Below, in pieces: positions 8,128-16,675 of a stretch of DNA of 34,799 nt. A program made the position numbers and the translations under genes. The first letter of the stretch is position 1. Every line of letters starts with the position of its first letter. The notes under the pieces were generated by a model. That model saw only the letters and a program-made list of their open reading frames with translations, searched no databases and had not been told where the DNA came from. This DNA comes from Nostoc sp. S4 (GTDB lineage: Bacteria; Cyanobacteriota; Cyanobacteriia; Cyanobacteriales; Nostocaceae), in the NCBI GenBank assembly GCA_029379225.1, contig JAQYWR010000053.1:18987-53785 (forward strand), written 5' to 3'.

Positions 8128-9111
8128 ATGTTGATTTTAACCAGAGTTTTTCTGCTAGTTGCTACAACACTTTATCAAGCGATCGCGTGCTGGCATGAAG
8201 ATCGAAAACTGCCCCCTGGTCAAATGTTTGATGTAGGTGGATATTGTCTACATCTATACATTGCAGGAGAAGCTAGTCCAACAATTGTTTTAGACCACAG
8301 TTTAGGAGGAATTGAGGGCTATCTTTTAGTTGAAGAATTGGCGAAGTTACGACAAGTATGTATCTATGACCGAGCAGGTTATGGATGGAGCAATCACAGC
8401 CCACATCCCCGAACCAGCAATCAAATTGTCACAGAATTAGATACACTGCTTACCAAAGCAGGAATTAAACCACCCAACATTTTGATAGGAGATTCCTTTG
8501 GTAGCTACAATGTCCGTCTATATGCCCATCGCTTTCCTGAGAAGGTTATTGGAATGATACTTACAGACGGACTGCATGAAACTGAAATGCTCAAAATGTC
8601 TTTTCAGTTACAAGCTTTGAAACTCTTTTTTATATCCGGCTTTGTGATGTCTATTCTAGGCTCGATACTTGGCATTATTCGATTAATGAGGATATGCAAA
8701 GTATTTGAAGTGCTGAAGCCGGAATTAAGTAAATTTCCTAAACACTTACTTAATTCCATCAAACGTTCCTTTTGCCGTCCTAAACACTGGATTACAATGA
8801 GCCGAGAGATGTTAAATCTAAGTGCTAGTGGACGTGAGGTTAGAATAGCTAACCAGTTTGGTAATATGCCTATAGTTAATATCAAAGCAAATTCTTTTTT
8901 CAAACCTTCTTTTTGGACTCTTTTTATTCCTCTGCGAGGTGCTAACCAACTGCGGAAGCAGATGCACGTAGAGTTACTTAAGTTATCAACTAACTGTACT
9001 CAACTTCAAGCAACTAAGAGCGGTCATTTTATCTGGGTAGATCAACCTGATGCGATCGTAGATGCTGTAAAAATTGTTCTCAATCAAGTCGATCCTTCTC
9101 GTCCGGGTTAA
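8128..9111 (+). CDS. Alpha/beta hydrolase with N-terminal membrane anchor
   Basis: A 327-residue hydrolase. The first 20 residues are hydrophobic (ILTRVFLLVATTLYQAIA) and look like an anchor or uncleaved signal. The fold is recognisable from IVLDHSLGG (oxyanion region), VCIYDRAGYGWS and the nucleophile elbow GDSFGSYN with Ser123; the C-terminal His300 in KSGHFIWVDQPDAI completes the base. The acid residue is less certain, probably in the stretch before residue 260. A basic, hydrophobic lid (residues about 155-225) separates strand 6, suggesting a lipid-like or hydrophobic substrate. No clear Shine-Dalgarno is seen. It is a solitary gene; the neighbours give no pathway. Confidence 0.82.
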   Translation: MLILTRVFLLVATTLYQAIACWHEDRKLPPGQMFDVGGYCLHLYIAGEASPTIVLDHSLGGIEGYLLVEELAKLRQVCIYDRAGYGWSNHSPHPRTSNQIVTELDTLLTKAGIKPPNILIGDSFGSYNVRLYAHRFPEKVIGMILTDGLHETEMLKMSFQLQALKLFFISGFVMSILGSILGIIRLMRICKVFEVLKPELSKFPKHLLNSIKRSFCRPKHWITMSREMLNLSASGREVRIANQFGNMPIVNIKANSFFKPSFWTLFIPLRGANQLRKQMHVELLKLSTNCTQLQATKSGHFIWVDQPDAIVDAVKIVLNQVDPSRPG

Positions 9112-9201
9112 TGGGCATAGATGCTGAACAGGGAAATTATGAATTTTGTTTTGCATCATTGATAATTCATTTATTTTCTTTTCTTCCCAATCTCAAATTT
9201 T

Positions 9202-10395
9202 ATGGATTCAAATCCAGCATTGTGTGCTGCGATCGCTCATCATATTACCACCAGTCCTGAGCAGCGAATTACTTTCGCCGAATTCATGGACATGGCGCTA
9301 TATCACCCCGAACACGGCTATTATTCCAGTGATGCAGTCAAAATTGGCTTTCAAAATAGTGATTTTTTCACTTCTCCCAACCTCAGCGCTGACTTTGGCG
9401 AATTGCTTGCAGAACAATTTTTGCAAATGTGGGAAATTTTAGGGCGACCTGTACCGTTTTCTCTGGTAGAAATGGGAGCAGGTCAAGGACTGCTGGCATT
9501 GCATATTTTCAAGTATTACCAGCTACACTACCCAGATTTTTTTACCTCGCTGGAATATGTGATTGTGGAAAAGTCGCCAACTTTAAAGCAACAACAGCAG
9601 CAACGCTTGCAAGATTTGCCCGTGCGTTGGTGCAATTTAGAGGATATCCCAACTGGGGCGATCGCTGGCTGCTTTTTTTCTAATGAGTTAGTCGATGCCT
9701 TCCCAGTGCATCAATTCACCCTAGAAACAGGGCAACTGCAAGAAATTTATCTCACAACAGATAAGGATGAAAAAGCAACCAATGCCCCATGTCCATCATT
9801 TCTGGAAGTCACAGACAAACCCTCTACACCTGAATTGGAAAAATATTTCGACTTAGTAGGAATCGATTTAACCTCAGGTGCATATTCAGATGGTTATCGC
9901 AGTGAAATTAATTTAGCTGCTCTAAACTGGTTGAGTATAGTAGCAGACCGCTTAGAGCGTGGCTATGTGTTAACAATTGATTATGGCTACCCCGCTACCC
10001 GCTACTACAATCCCAGGCGATCGCAAGGAACGTTACAGTGTTACTACCACCATCGTTTCCATGACAACCCATATATCAATATCGGACGACAAGATATCAC
10101 TGCCCATGTTGACTTTACAGCTTTAGAACGCTGGGGCGATCGCTGCGGTTTAGAGAACGTTGGTTTTATCCAGCAAGGACTATTTTTGATGGCCTTAGGA
10201 TTAGGGGAACGAATTGCTGCTATTTCCTCTCAAAACCAACCCCTCTCGCAATTACTACAGCGACGGGACGCCCTACATCAGCTTTTAGACCCTACAGGAC
10301 TAGGTGGTTTTGGAGTCTTAATTCAGAGCAAAAATCTTGGCAAAACAGAAATTTCTCAACCACTAAAAGGATTAACTCTGCCAGAGGAAACTTAA
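9202..10395 (+). CDS. MidA/NDUFAF7-type SAM-dependent methyltransferase
   Basis: A 397-residue member of the family that includes mitochondrial NDUFAF7, an arginine methyltransferase needed for complex I assembly. Family marks in order: FAEFMDMALYHPEHGYY near the N-terminus, FFTSPNLSADFGELLAEQ, the SAM-binding loop GAGQG (residues 92-96) in VEMGAGQG, and NELVDAFPVH (161-170). Length is normal. In cyanobacteria a link to the complex I-like NDH-1 is possible but is not shown by this context. An ATG at 9202 within TTTTATG is used; no better start is evident. It follows the hydrolase by 90 bases on the same strand, so cotranscription is possible. Confidence 0.88.
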   Translation: MDSNPALCAAIAHHITTSPEQRITFAEFMDMALYHPEHGYYSSDAVKIGFQNSDFFTSPNLSADFGELLAEQFLQMWEILGRPVPFSLVEMGAGQGLLALHIFKYYQLHYPDFFTSLEYVIVEKSPTLKQQQQQRLQDLPVRWCNLEDIPTGAIAGCFFSNELVDAFPVHQFTLETGQLQEIYLTTDKDEKATNAPCPSFLEVTDKPSTPELEKYFDLVGIDLTSGAYSDGYRSEINLAALNWLSIVADRLERGYVLTIDYGYPATRYYNPRRSQGTLQCYYHHRFHDNPYINIGRQDITAHVDFTALERWGDRCGLENVGFIQQGLFLMALGLGERIAAISSQNQPLSQLLQRRDALHQLLDPTGLGGFGVLIQSKNLGKTEISQPLKGLTLPEET

Positions 10396-10507
10396 ATTTT
10401 AAAAAATTAAAAAGTTAAAACTCTATTTAAGAATGCAGTATTAGTTTTATTTAGACTAGCATAACAGTAATTACTGTAAACTTAAACACAATTGGTAAGT
10501 AATAATT

Positions 10508-10603
10508 ATGTCTGCTCATGACCTATTAATGTTAGTAACACTACTTACTCCAGGTATTTTGCTTTCAGTTTTGATTATGCTGACTTTTGCCGCAGGTGGC
10601 TAA
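10508..10603 (+). CDS. Small one-helix membrane protein, 31 residues, unknown
   Basis: An open frame of 31 codons: polar start MSAHD, one continuous hydrophobic helix (residues about 6-28, with a TPG kink at 14-16), and a short GG end. Size and shape resemble the tiny one-helix subunits of photosystems, cytochrome b6f and NDH-1, but the sequence does not match any I can name (not PsbI, PsbM, PsbX, PetL, PetN, PsaM or NdhP as I know them). It lies alone in a 395-base gap. Codon content is ordinary (no rare-looking stretch). Reality is uncertain because of size; conservation in related genomes would decide it. Confidence 0.5.
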   Translation: MSAHDLLMLVTLLTPGILLSVLIMLTFAAGG

Positions 10604-10619
10604 AGTAATCACTTATCAG

Positions 10620-10729
10620 TTATCAGTTACAGCCGATTTCAAGGAAGATACAGTCTACAAACTAGGTTTGGTAGACAGGTAGAAAGCCTATTTTCTTCTA
10701 AATTATGTTGTATCAATAGTAACTGATAA
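10620..10729. repeat. Palindromic, MITE-like element
   Basis: Perfect 11-bp inverted arms (TTATCAGTTAC at 10620-10630 and its complement at 10719-10729) enclose about 88 bases, inside which a second inverted pair is present (GTCTACAAAC ... GTTTGGTAGAC, one-base bulge, around 10652-10675). The nested arms, small size and lack of coding capacity fit a miniature inverted-repeat element or a structured RNA between genes. TTATCAG also occurs as a short direct repeat at the left arm. Confidence 0.5.
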
Positions 10730-10790
10730 TTATTCTGAAAACGCAATATCTACAAAGACTACGCCTACGCTGTACCAGAGGAACGTAAAA

Positions 10791-11669
10791 ATGAAGGTAG
10801 CATTTCTGGGAACTGGACTGATGGGACTACCAATGGCTCAAAGGTTATTAGCCGCAGATATAGAGCTAGTTGCCTACAATCGTACCCCAGAAAAATTAGC
10901 ACCACTAGAAGCTGCTGGGGCTGAAATTGTCACACACCCCCGCTACGCTATTCGTGCTGCTGAGTATGTAATCCTGATGCTTACTAATGCCCCAGCCATT
11001 TATAATGTCTTGCTTTCAGATAGAGCTTCACAAACTCTCAAAGGGCGCACTATTATCCAAATGGGAACAATTACTCCCACGCAAAGCCAGGAAATTAGAG
11101 ATGCTGTTGTTGCAGGCGGTGGTGAGTATTTAGAAGCACCTGTATTAGGAAGTATTCCGGAAGCAAAAGCAGGCAAGTTGATTGTTATGGTAGGCGCCGA
11201 ACCAGAACAATATCAACGCCACTTGAACTTACTGCAAAATTTTGGTGCAGAACCTTTATTTGTCGGGCCTGTAGGGACTGCGGCGGGGTTAAAATTGGCA
11301 CTCAATCAACTAATAGCTTCCCTAACAAGTAGCTTCGCTCTGAGTCTGGCTTTTGTCCAACGTCAAGGTGTGAATGTGGATATGTTTATGCAAATCTTGC
11401 GCGACAGTTCACTTTATGCACCTACCTTTGACAAAAAATTACAACGGATGTTGGATGGTAATTATGCCGATCCTAATTTTCCCACAAAACACTTGCTCAA
11501 AGATACGGAATTGTTTATCTGCGAAGCAAAGTCTCTGAGTTTAGATCTCAGTAGTATTAAAGGAGTACGACAAATTTTGCAAACAGCTATGAAAATGTCA
11601 TTTGCTGAAGATGATTATTCATCACTATTTGCTGTGATTAAAGAATGGGGAGAAGCGATCGGTGATTGA
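10791..11669 (+). CDS. Beta-hydroxyacid dehydrogenase (3-hydroxyisobutyrate dehydrogenase-like)
   Basis: A 292-residue NAD(P)-dependent oxidoreductase. The N-terminal Rossmann domain begins VAFLGTGLMGLPMA, with the nucleotide loop GTGLMG at residues 7-12; YNRTPEK after the second strand (R and T near residues 30-32) favours NADP. The substrate loop appears as EAPVLGSIPEAKAGKL (usual text APVSGSxxxAxxGxL), and Lys168 in GLKLALNQ is the catalytic lysine. The all-helical C-terminal domain is complete. The closest enzyme classes are glyoxylate/succinic-semialdehyde reductases; the exact substrate cannot be told. GAGG about 9 bases upstream of the ATG serves as ribosome site. It is a single gene, with palindromic repeats on both sides. 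Confidence 0.88.
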   Translation: MKVAFLGTGLMGLPMAQRLLAADIELVAYNRTPEKLAPLEAAGAEIVTHPRYAIRAAEYVILMLTNAPAIYNVLLSDRASQTLKGRTIIQMGTITPTQSQEIRDAVVAGGGEYLEAPVLGSIPEAKAGKLIVMVGAEPEQYQRHLNLLQNFGAEPLFVGPVGTAAGLKLALNQLIASLTSSFALSLAFVQRQGVNVDMFMQILRDSSLYAPTFDKKLQRMLDGNYADPNFPTKHLLKDTELFICEAKSLSLDLSSIKGVRQILQTAMKMSFAEDDYSSLFAVIKEWGEAIGD

Positions 11670-11695
11670 GGGTTGGGCATTATCAGCTTTAATTT

Positions 11696-11755
11696 GGTAG
11701 GGTGCGTTATGACTAACATCCATAACGCACTAAAAATTTGGGATGATGCCCTACC
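11696..11755. repeat. Nested palindromic repeat
   Basis: An inner perfect 10-bp stem (GTGCGTTATG 11702-11711 with CATAACGCAC 11721-11730, 9-base loop) sits inside an outer pair GGTAGGG (11696-11702) / CCCTACC (11749-11755). The GGGTGCGTTA...TAACGCAC form resembles dispersed palindromes seen in many filamentous cyanobacteria. It lies between the convergent dehydrogenase and 687-residue genes and may also end transcription. Confidence 0.6.
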
Positions 11756-11830
11756 CTGGGCAATAACACACCCGACAAGTTTTCTGAACACAAGCATAAT
11801 ATTTTATACGCAACTTCTAAATATAAACGA

Positions 11831-13894
11831 TCACTGACCAATAGTAGTTGTTGATGGCGACGATTCGGGAGACTCAACTGTAGGCGAAGGTTGTGGTTGA
11901 GGATTGAGAAATTCCTGCCAAGTCTTTATTTGGTCTTGTGCTGCATTATAAGCAGCACTACCGCGGGGAATAGACTTGGCAATCCCAATTCCTTTAGCAA
12001 TATCAGACTGACCTTGAGAACGGGCTATGTCTAATAATTGCTGACTCCATTGGTCAATGGCGAGATTGGCGTCCATGCGTAGGATGCTATTATTTGAAAC
12101 CCGATCTGCTAATCGTATTGCTTCAGCTAAGGCTTCTGGCGTGCCAACAGTCGCCGTCTCCTGGGCTTTTCTCCAGTTTTCTCTGGTGCGGATTTGCCCT
12201 TGCCAATCATCGATAGCAGTTTGTGCTTCGCCAGAAAGCGACCTTCCTGAAGATGCGATTTGTTGAGCTGCACTAATGGCAGCAGTGAGATTTCCACTTT
12301 GAGCCAGTTCTCGTGCCCGATCTAAGTAGGGTTGGTCTTCAATTTGCTGAATTTTTGCTGTCCAAGCGCGAATTTTTCGGCGTGCTTCTGGATATAATGC
12401 ACGACCGCTACCGATTTGGCTAGCTTGGGCGATCGCAGCTTGTAATGAGTTAATATCCTCAAATATTGCTATCTGTTCGGCACGTTCTAAATAAGGTTGG
12501 TCTTCGATTGTCTCTATTTGGGCACGCCAGCGACTCATTTCTTGCCTAGCTTCTGTTCCTCTGGGGTTACTAGCAGGGATGAGTTGCGCTTGAGCGATCG
12601 CTGCTGTTAAATTATTGACTGTTCCTTGACTAGCCAATACTCTGGCTTTTTCTAGATGGGCAACATCTTCGATTTCTAACTGCCAACGAGCGATTAACTG
12701 CTGCGCTTCCTCATATACTGGTCTTGAAGGATCGATTTGTTGTGCTTGGGCGATCGCTGCTTCTAAACCAGAAACGTTACCTAGCCAAGCACTTCTTTTG
12801 GCATCGGCTATGGCGATAAAGTCATCTGTTTCGGCTTGGAGTTTCGTACTTTCGGGAATTTGTCTAGCAATATTCAGCGCTTCATCTGCATCTCGCTGGT
12901 CTAGTTTTGTCTGTGCCAACGCCAGCATTTTATGTCCAAATGCCGGAATCGCTTCTTGAGCTTTTTGGTAAAGGTAACTTTCTTGCCCAATGGACTCGGC
13001 AAGCTTAATCGCTTCCAGTAAATTATCAACAACTTTGCTGGAAGCTAAACTTTCGGCTTTTCCTAACTTATCGCCATCTTCGCGGGCTGTGGCAATGATG
13101 TGATTCAATTGGTCGTATTTAGTACCCGCCCAATATTGATTATCTACACGTAGCATTCTCGCGGACAACATAAAGGCCGATTGCCAGTGTAGTTGGCGTA
13201 CTTCGGCGAGCGCACTGTTGTAAATGCCATCTGCCTTCGACCAAATTGTTTGCCATTTATCAATTTGCTCGTTTACTAGTTTATAGGCTGCAACTTCTTC
13301 TGGTATTTTGCGAGCAGTGGCGATCGCTTCCTCTAAATTCCCTGTTTGGAAACTTTGATCGGCTAACTTTAAAATATCCCGCGACCATTCTTCGATGAAA
13401 CGATTAATTTCTGCATGTAACGGGTGATTTTTTGGTAATTCCTTCACCAGAGCGATCGCTTGTAGCAAGTCATTCACTGTATCTTTAGAAGCCGCCAATT
13501 GAGCGCAGTGCAACCGTACCGAAGCACTAGCTAGAGGCCAGAAAATCGATGGGCAATTAGGGGCAGCTGGCAACTTCAGCAGCATTGCCGTTGCTAAGAA
13601 TGCTATACTCCCAGGAATCGAAATTAACAAAAATGACCACAATATCCAACTTTTCGTCCAGCGTGGCCATTTCCGATAACTTTTACTGGCTTGGGTAGTT
13701 TCTTGTGAGTGACTATCTTTGCCAACAGAATTATTTTGCTTTCGCCGCTTCACTGACTTGGAGTTAGAACCAGTAGCTGGCACATCAAATGGTTGAGTTT
13801 CACCGAATTGCTCTATTCGGGATAATCTGGTATCTTGATCTGGGTCTCTTGCTCTGCCTCCTGACCAACCGTCTGGAATATCCCGCTCTGTCAT
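11831..13894 (-). CDS. Membrane-anchored helical-repeat protein, unknown function
   Basis: A 687-residue protein. Residues 1-80 are hydrophilic and probably cytoplasmic (rich in Q, S, K, R), residues about 83-106 form one transmembrane helix (ILWSFLLISIPGSIAFLATA), and the rest is predicted outside the cytoplasm. From residue 140 on, about ten units of 40-55 residues recur with the pattern L-x-x-AI-x-x-A-x-x-I ... A-x-x-x-I-x-x-W, for example LTAAIAQAQLI and LQAAIAQASQI, with IEDQPYLxRA linking several units. This is a helix-turn-helix solenoid similar in style to TPR repeats, with a Pro/Ser/Thr-rich tail (residues 662-687). Homologues are often labelled 'chromosome segregation ATPase', but I see no Walker motif. 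A scaffold or protein-binding role is inference. It is 159 bases downstream of hslO on the same strand. Confidence 0.85.
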   Translation of the reverse strand: MTERDIPDGWSGGRARDPDQDTRLSRIEQFGETQPFDVPATGSNSKSVKRRKQNNSVGKDSHSQETTQASKSYRKWPRWTKSWILWSFLLISIPGSIAFLATAMLLKLPAAPNCPSIFWPLASASVRLHCAQLAASKDTVNDLLQAIALVKELPKNHPLHAEINRFIEEWSRDILKLADQSFQTGNLEEAIATARKIPEEVAAYKLVNEQIDKWQTIWSKADGIYNSALAEVRQLHWQSAFMLSARMLRVDNQYWAGTKYDQLNHIIATAREDGDKLGKAESLASSKVVDNLLEAIKLAESIGQESYLYQKAQEAIPAFGHKMLALAQTKLDQRDADEALNIARQIPESTKLQAETDDFIAIADAKRSAWLGNVSGLEAAIAQAQQIDPSRPVYEEAQQLIARWQLEIEDVAHLEKARVLASQGTVNNLTAAIAQAQLIPASNPRGTEARQEMSRWRAQIETIEDQPYLERAEQIAIFEDINSLQAAIAQASQIGSGRALYPEARRKIRAWTAKIQQIEDQPYLDRARELAQSGNLTAAISAAQQIASSGRSLSGEAQTAIDDWQGQIRTRENWRKAQETATVGTPEALAEAIRLADRVSNNSILRMDANLAIDQWSQQLLDIARSQGQSDIAKGIGIAKSIPRGSAAYNAAQDQIKTWQEFLNPQPQPSPTVESPESSPSTTTIGQ

Positions 13895-13956
13895 TTCTCA
13901 CACCAAAATAATTGAATAGCTTTCTGTTTTAGGTCGATAATTCCATTGTTGCCATA

Positions 13957-13983
13957 GTAGCTTTCTCACGATTATAAAGCTAC
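13957..13983 (+). terminator. Hairpin with T-run between hslO and the helical-repeat gene
   Basis: An 8-bp perfect stem (GTAGCTTT 13957-13964, AAAGCTAC 13976-13983) with an 11-base loop is followed on the + strand by TTTTTT. The U-run is in the + orientation, opposite to the flanking genes, so on the minus strand it is a stem without a tail. It may limit antisense transcription or work weakly between the two genes. Confidence 0.4.
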
Positions 13984-14053
13984 TTTTTTGATTATCTACC
14001 CCCACAGATACCATTAAAACTCTAAAACTTTAGTCTTGTTTTATACTTTCTCC

Positions 14054-14953
14054 TCAAATAGTAGATTCGGCTTGCAAATCGGCAATCAGCTGAGCTAAGC
14101 GCTCGCTACTTGCGTGATAAACGTTGCCGCAAAAATCGCAAGTTGCTTCAGCACCATCATCTTTAATAATCATATCTTGCAGTTCGGCTTCTCCCAAAAT
14201 TTTCAGTGCCCCCAAAGCGCGATCGAAAGAACAACCGCAGTGGAAGCGCAGCATTTGCCTTTCGGGAAAGATTGCTAGCCCCATATCTCCTAGCAAGTCG
14301 TCAAATATTTCAGGTAAAGTTTTCCCAGCTTGCAACAACGGCGTAAATCCTGCCAGACCAGCTACCCGTGATTCTAGTTTTTCTACTAAAGCTTCATCTG
14401 TTGCAGCTTTGGGTAACACTTGTACCAGTAATCCTCCAGCAGCCGTTACTCCTTCTGCTCCCACAAACACGCCTAAAACTAAAGCTGAAGGAGTTTGTTC
14501 AGAATTCACCAGATAATGAGCGACATCATCGCCAATTTCCCCAGAAACTAGTTCTACAGTACTAGAGTAAGGAAAACCATAACCGATATCCCGGACAACG
14601 TAAAGGAAACCGCTACCGACTGCACCACCAACGTCTAGCTTACCTTTAGCATTAGGAGGCAATTCCACAGATGGATTCGCCACATATCCACGCACCGTGC
14701 CATCTAGACCCGCATCTACCAATATGCCACCCAAAGGCCCATTGCCCTTGACTCGGACGTTGACCCTCGACCCAGTACGCTTCATGCTAGAAGCCATCAA
14801 CAAGCCCGCCGCCATCGTCCGCCCTAGTGCTGCTGTTGCTACATAGGAAAGTTTGTGTCGCCCTCGTGCTTCTTCTGTTAAACGTGTGGTAATTACGCCT
14901 ACCGCACGAATCCCACCTTCGGCTGCTGTTGCACGAATTAACTGATCCGCCAT
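14054..14953 (-). CDS. hslO: Hsp33, redox-regulated chaperone
   Basis: A 299-residue protein starting MADQLIRATAAEGGIRAVG, the usual cyanobacterial start; TAAGG lies about 7 bases before this ATG, so I prefer it to the ATG ten codons upstream (14983). Hsp33 is a cytoplasmic holdase activated by oxidative unfolding: its C-terminal zinc centre is Cys239-x-Cys241 (HCGCSFDRA) and Cys272-x-x-Cys275 (CDFCG), all present. On oxidation the cysteines form disulfides, zinc leaves and client binding is exposed. The N-terminal substrate domain (VKGNGPLGG, GYVANP) is complete. The gene may be cotranscribed with the helical-repeat gene downstream. No heat-shock promoter element could be identified with confidence. 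Confidence 0.96.
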   Translation of the reverse strand: MADQLIRATAAEGGIRAVGVITTRLTEEARGRHKLSYVATAALGRTMAAGLLMASSMKRTGSRVNVRVKGNGPLGGILVDAGLDGTVRGYVANPSVELPPNAKGKLDVGGAVGSGFLYVVRDIGYGFPYSSTVELVSGEIGDDVAHYLVNSEQTPSALVLGVFVGAEGVTAAGGLLVQVLPKAATDEALVEKLESRVAGLAGFTPLLQAGKTLPEIFDDLLGDMGLAIFPERQMLRFHCGCSFDRALGALKILGEAELQDMIIKDDGAEATCDFCGNVYHASSERLAQLIADLQAESTI

Positions 14954-14983
14954 GAATAACCTTACATTTCTTAACAAGTCCAC

Positions 14984-15380
14984 CTTTCTATTCTAAGTTC
15001 TCTATTGGTAGATAAGTAATCTAGTAGGGTGTTACGCAAATAAACGGCTGTTATTAGTCATTAGTCATTAACGCTATATTTATGACTCCGAAAAAATAAA
15101 AATATTTGTAGGTTAGGTTGAACGTAGTGAAACTCAACAAAACTAGGGATTCTTGGTGTTGGGTTTCGTTGCTCAAATGCCACTTGTTACCCTACACCTT
15201 CTCCGTACCCCTACGGAGAAGTAAGGCTGGGCGTAGCGTCTAGTAGAGTTAGAGTACAAGTTGGGAAATTTGACGCCAGGTGATTAATTATTTGCAAATG
15301 AGCAATGACCAATGACTAATGACAAAAACTATTTGCAATATTAGAGATAGTGATGTCTCACCTTTAGGTAATCCTGGAAA
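14984..15380. other. Intergenic region with short dispersed repeats
   Basis: Between the divergent hslO and the 125-residue gene lie several repeat-like stretches: ATTAGTCATTAGTCATTAACG-like heptads around 15055, a TTGAACGTAGTGAAACTCAAC / GTTGGGTTTCGTTGCTC pair around 15118-15175, CTCCGTACCCCTACGGAG (a small palindrome near 15200) and AATGACCAATGACTAATGAC near 15304. No open frame or RNA gene is supported. Both promoters must lie here but cannot be placed. Confidence 0.5.
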
Positions 15381-15758
15381 ATGCTGGGTAATTTTCAACA
15401 AAGCCAACTGCGAATCGAAATTGAAGCACCAACAGATGCAATTCGTGACAGTCTATTGCATCCAACGCAACTAGCAAAATGGCTTGTAGGGCAGCGCTTG
15501 GCGCCAGGAATGCCAGAAGAATTGCTTCCTGGATTTGAGTTTACTACCTGGACTGGGCCAGTTGCGATTCATCATCAAGTGGACGTTGTGAAATCCAATT
15601 GCCTCCGCTTACTACTGTCGGGAGGTATTGACGGATTTCATGAATGGTACTGGGGAGAAGGTTGGGTACAGTCCCGCTTGGAAGGAATCTCAGTTTTGCC
15701 GTTGAATTTGGGTCAAACCCTGAATTTGTTGAGTTTGCGTCAATTTCTCGCAAATTAA
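15381..15758 (+). CDS. Small SRPBCC/START-like protein
   Basis: A 125-residue protein with LRIEIEAPTDAIRDSLLHPTQLAKWLVG at the front, a pattern typical of the SRPBCC (Bet v 1/START/AHSA1) fold: a first strand, then helices where a domain-specific 'HP..LAKWL' follows. GGIDGFHEWYWGEGWVQSRLEGIS matches a late strand, and the C-terminal helix NLGQTLNLLSLRQFLA closes the hydrophobic pocket. The fold binds hydrophobic ligands; no ligand is indicated. No Shine-Dalgarno is clear at the ATG. It converges with the universal stress gene. The family assignment is by fold pattern only. Confidence 0.68.
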   Translation: MLGNFQQSQLRIEIEAPTDAIRDSLLHPTQLAKWLVGQRLAPGMPEELLPGFEFTTWTGPVAIHHQVDVVKSNCLRLLLSGGIDGFHEWYWGEGWVQSRLEGISVLPLNLGQTLNLLSLRQFLAN

Positions 15759-15886
15759 AAACATTAAATGCAGTAGATGTGAAGGTATGAGTGTGGGAGG
15801 GATGGGAAGGTTTTTATAATCTCCCCATACTCCCTTCGTTTGTCCAGTTGCGATCGCCGCATTATCTTATTTGCTTTGATGTGATT

Positions 15887-16312
15887 CTAATTCGGCTTTA
15901 CCACTAATACCGAACAGTGAGCTTCTTCCACAACTTGACTGCTAACAGAACCCTGAACTATTCGTTTCATCCCCATCAATCCGCGACTGCCAATTACGAT
16001 CAAGTCAGTTTTGTAGATATTGGCAAGGCGAATAATCTCTTCAGCAGGATCCCCGGTTACCAATTCTAACTCGCTGGTAACTGATAAGTTTTCCTGATAG
16101 GACTGTAGCTGTTTTTCTATATGAAAATAAGAGAATGTTGGGGACTCAGACTGAGGACGATCTGCGGGTAATTCGAGCTCTGACTCTGATGTAGGAAATA
16201 CATGGCAAAGAATAACCTTGGCATCTTTTGAAAATGCCAAATCATCTAAAGTCTGGATTACTTGTTCTGCTATTTCCGAACCGTCCAGAGCTACCAAAAC
16301 ATTCTTTAGCAC
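15887..16312 (-). CDS. Universal stress protein, UspA family, ATP-binding type
   Basis: A 141-residue single-domain protein. The first strand, NVLVALDGSEIAEQV, carries the Asp that contacts adenine, and the C-terminal GSRGLMGMKRIVQGSVS fits the G-2x-G-9x-G-S/T ATP-binding motif exactly, followed by the final strand CSVLVVKP. It therefore belongs to the nucleotide-binding branch of the family, acting in the cytoplasm under stress in ways that differ between members. Residues about 40-70 form an acidic, variable loop. The GTG start is supported by AGGAG on the minus strand at 16322-16326, nine bases upstream. It is monocistronic and convergent with the SRPBCC-like gene. Confidence 0.93.
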   Translation of the reverse strand: MLKNVLVALDGSEIAEQVIQTLDDLAFSKDAKVILCHVFPTSESELELPADRPQSESPTFSYFHIEKQLQSYQENLSVTSELELVTGDPAEEIIRLANIYKTDLIVIGSRGLMGMKRIVQGSVSSQVVEEAHCSVLVVKPN

Positions 16313-16675
16313 CGCTCTCGTCTCCTAAAGAGTAGACCCCTTAAAATAAGTATCTAGCAAAATTTGTTGGTAGTTACACTCAACCAATTTTTTATCTGCC
16401 AACTCAGTTTACCGATCAAAGTTAAGCCAGAGGCTAGTTTGAGACCACTTTACTGCTAGTCGTGTTCTAGTAAATGGCGTTGTGGAAAACCTTTTCACCA
16501 ATTAATTTAAAACGTAACCTCTTTCTTCGGAACTGGAATCTGGCAACACCCAACTTCTGCCGCAACTGCCATCGGCAATGCAAAGCATTACCGTAGGTAT
16601 CGCTGTCTAAAGTTTTAGTTTGAAGGTATCGATTGACTTTTGCCAAAACCATTAGAAAAAATTAAGCATTGTCAA
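16313..16675. other. Intergenic region between hisD and the universal stress gene
   Basis: It holds a minus-strand frame of 61 codons (16467-16652) rich in R, K and L with no family I recognise and no good ribosome site. I do not call it a gene. The hisD terminator and the promoter of the stress gene should lie here, but no strong hairpin with a T-run is evident. Confidence 0.4.

Noticed and set aside
9202..9225. GGATTCAAATCC text as a tRNA T-arm
   Set aside because: No cloverleaf can be built around it; it is the start of the methyltransferase gene.
14954..14983. Upstream ATG start for hslO
   Set aside because: The start at 14953 has a better ribosome site and gives the usual MADQLIRAT beginning.
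16467..16652. Minus-strand frame of 61 codons between hisD and the stress gene
   Set aside because: No recognised family, no ribosome site, and an arbitrary-looking R/K/L-rich product; treated as non-coding.
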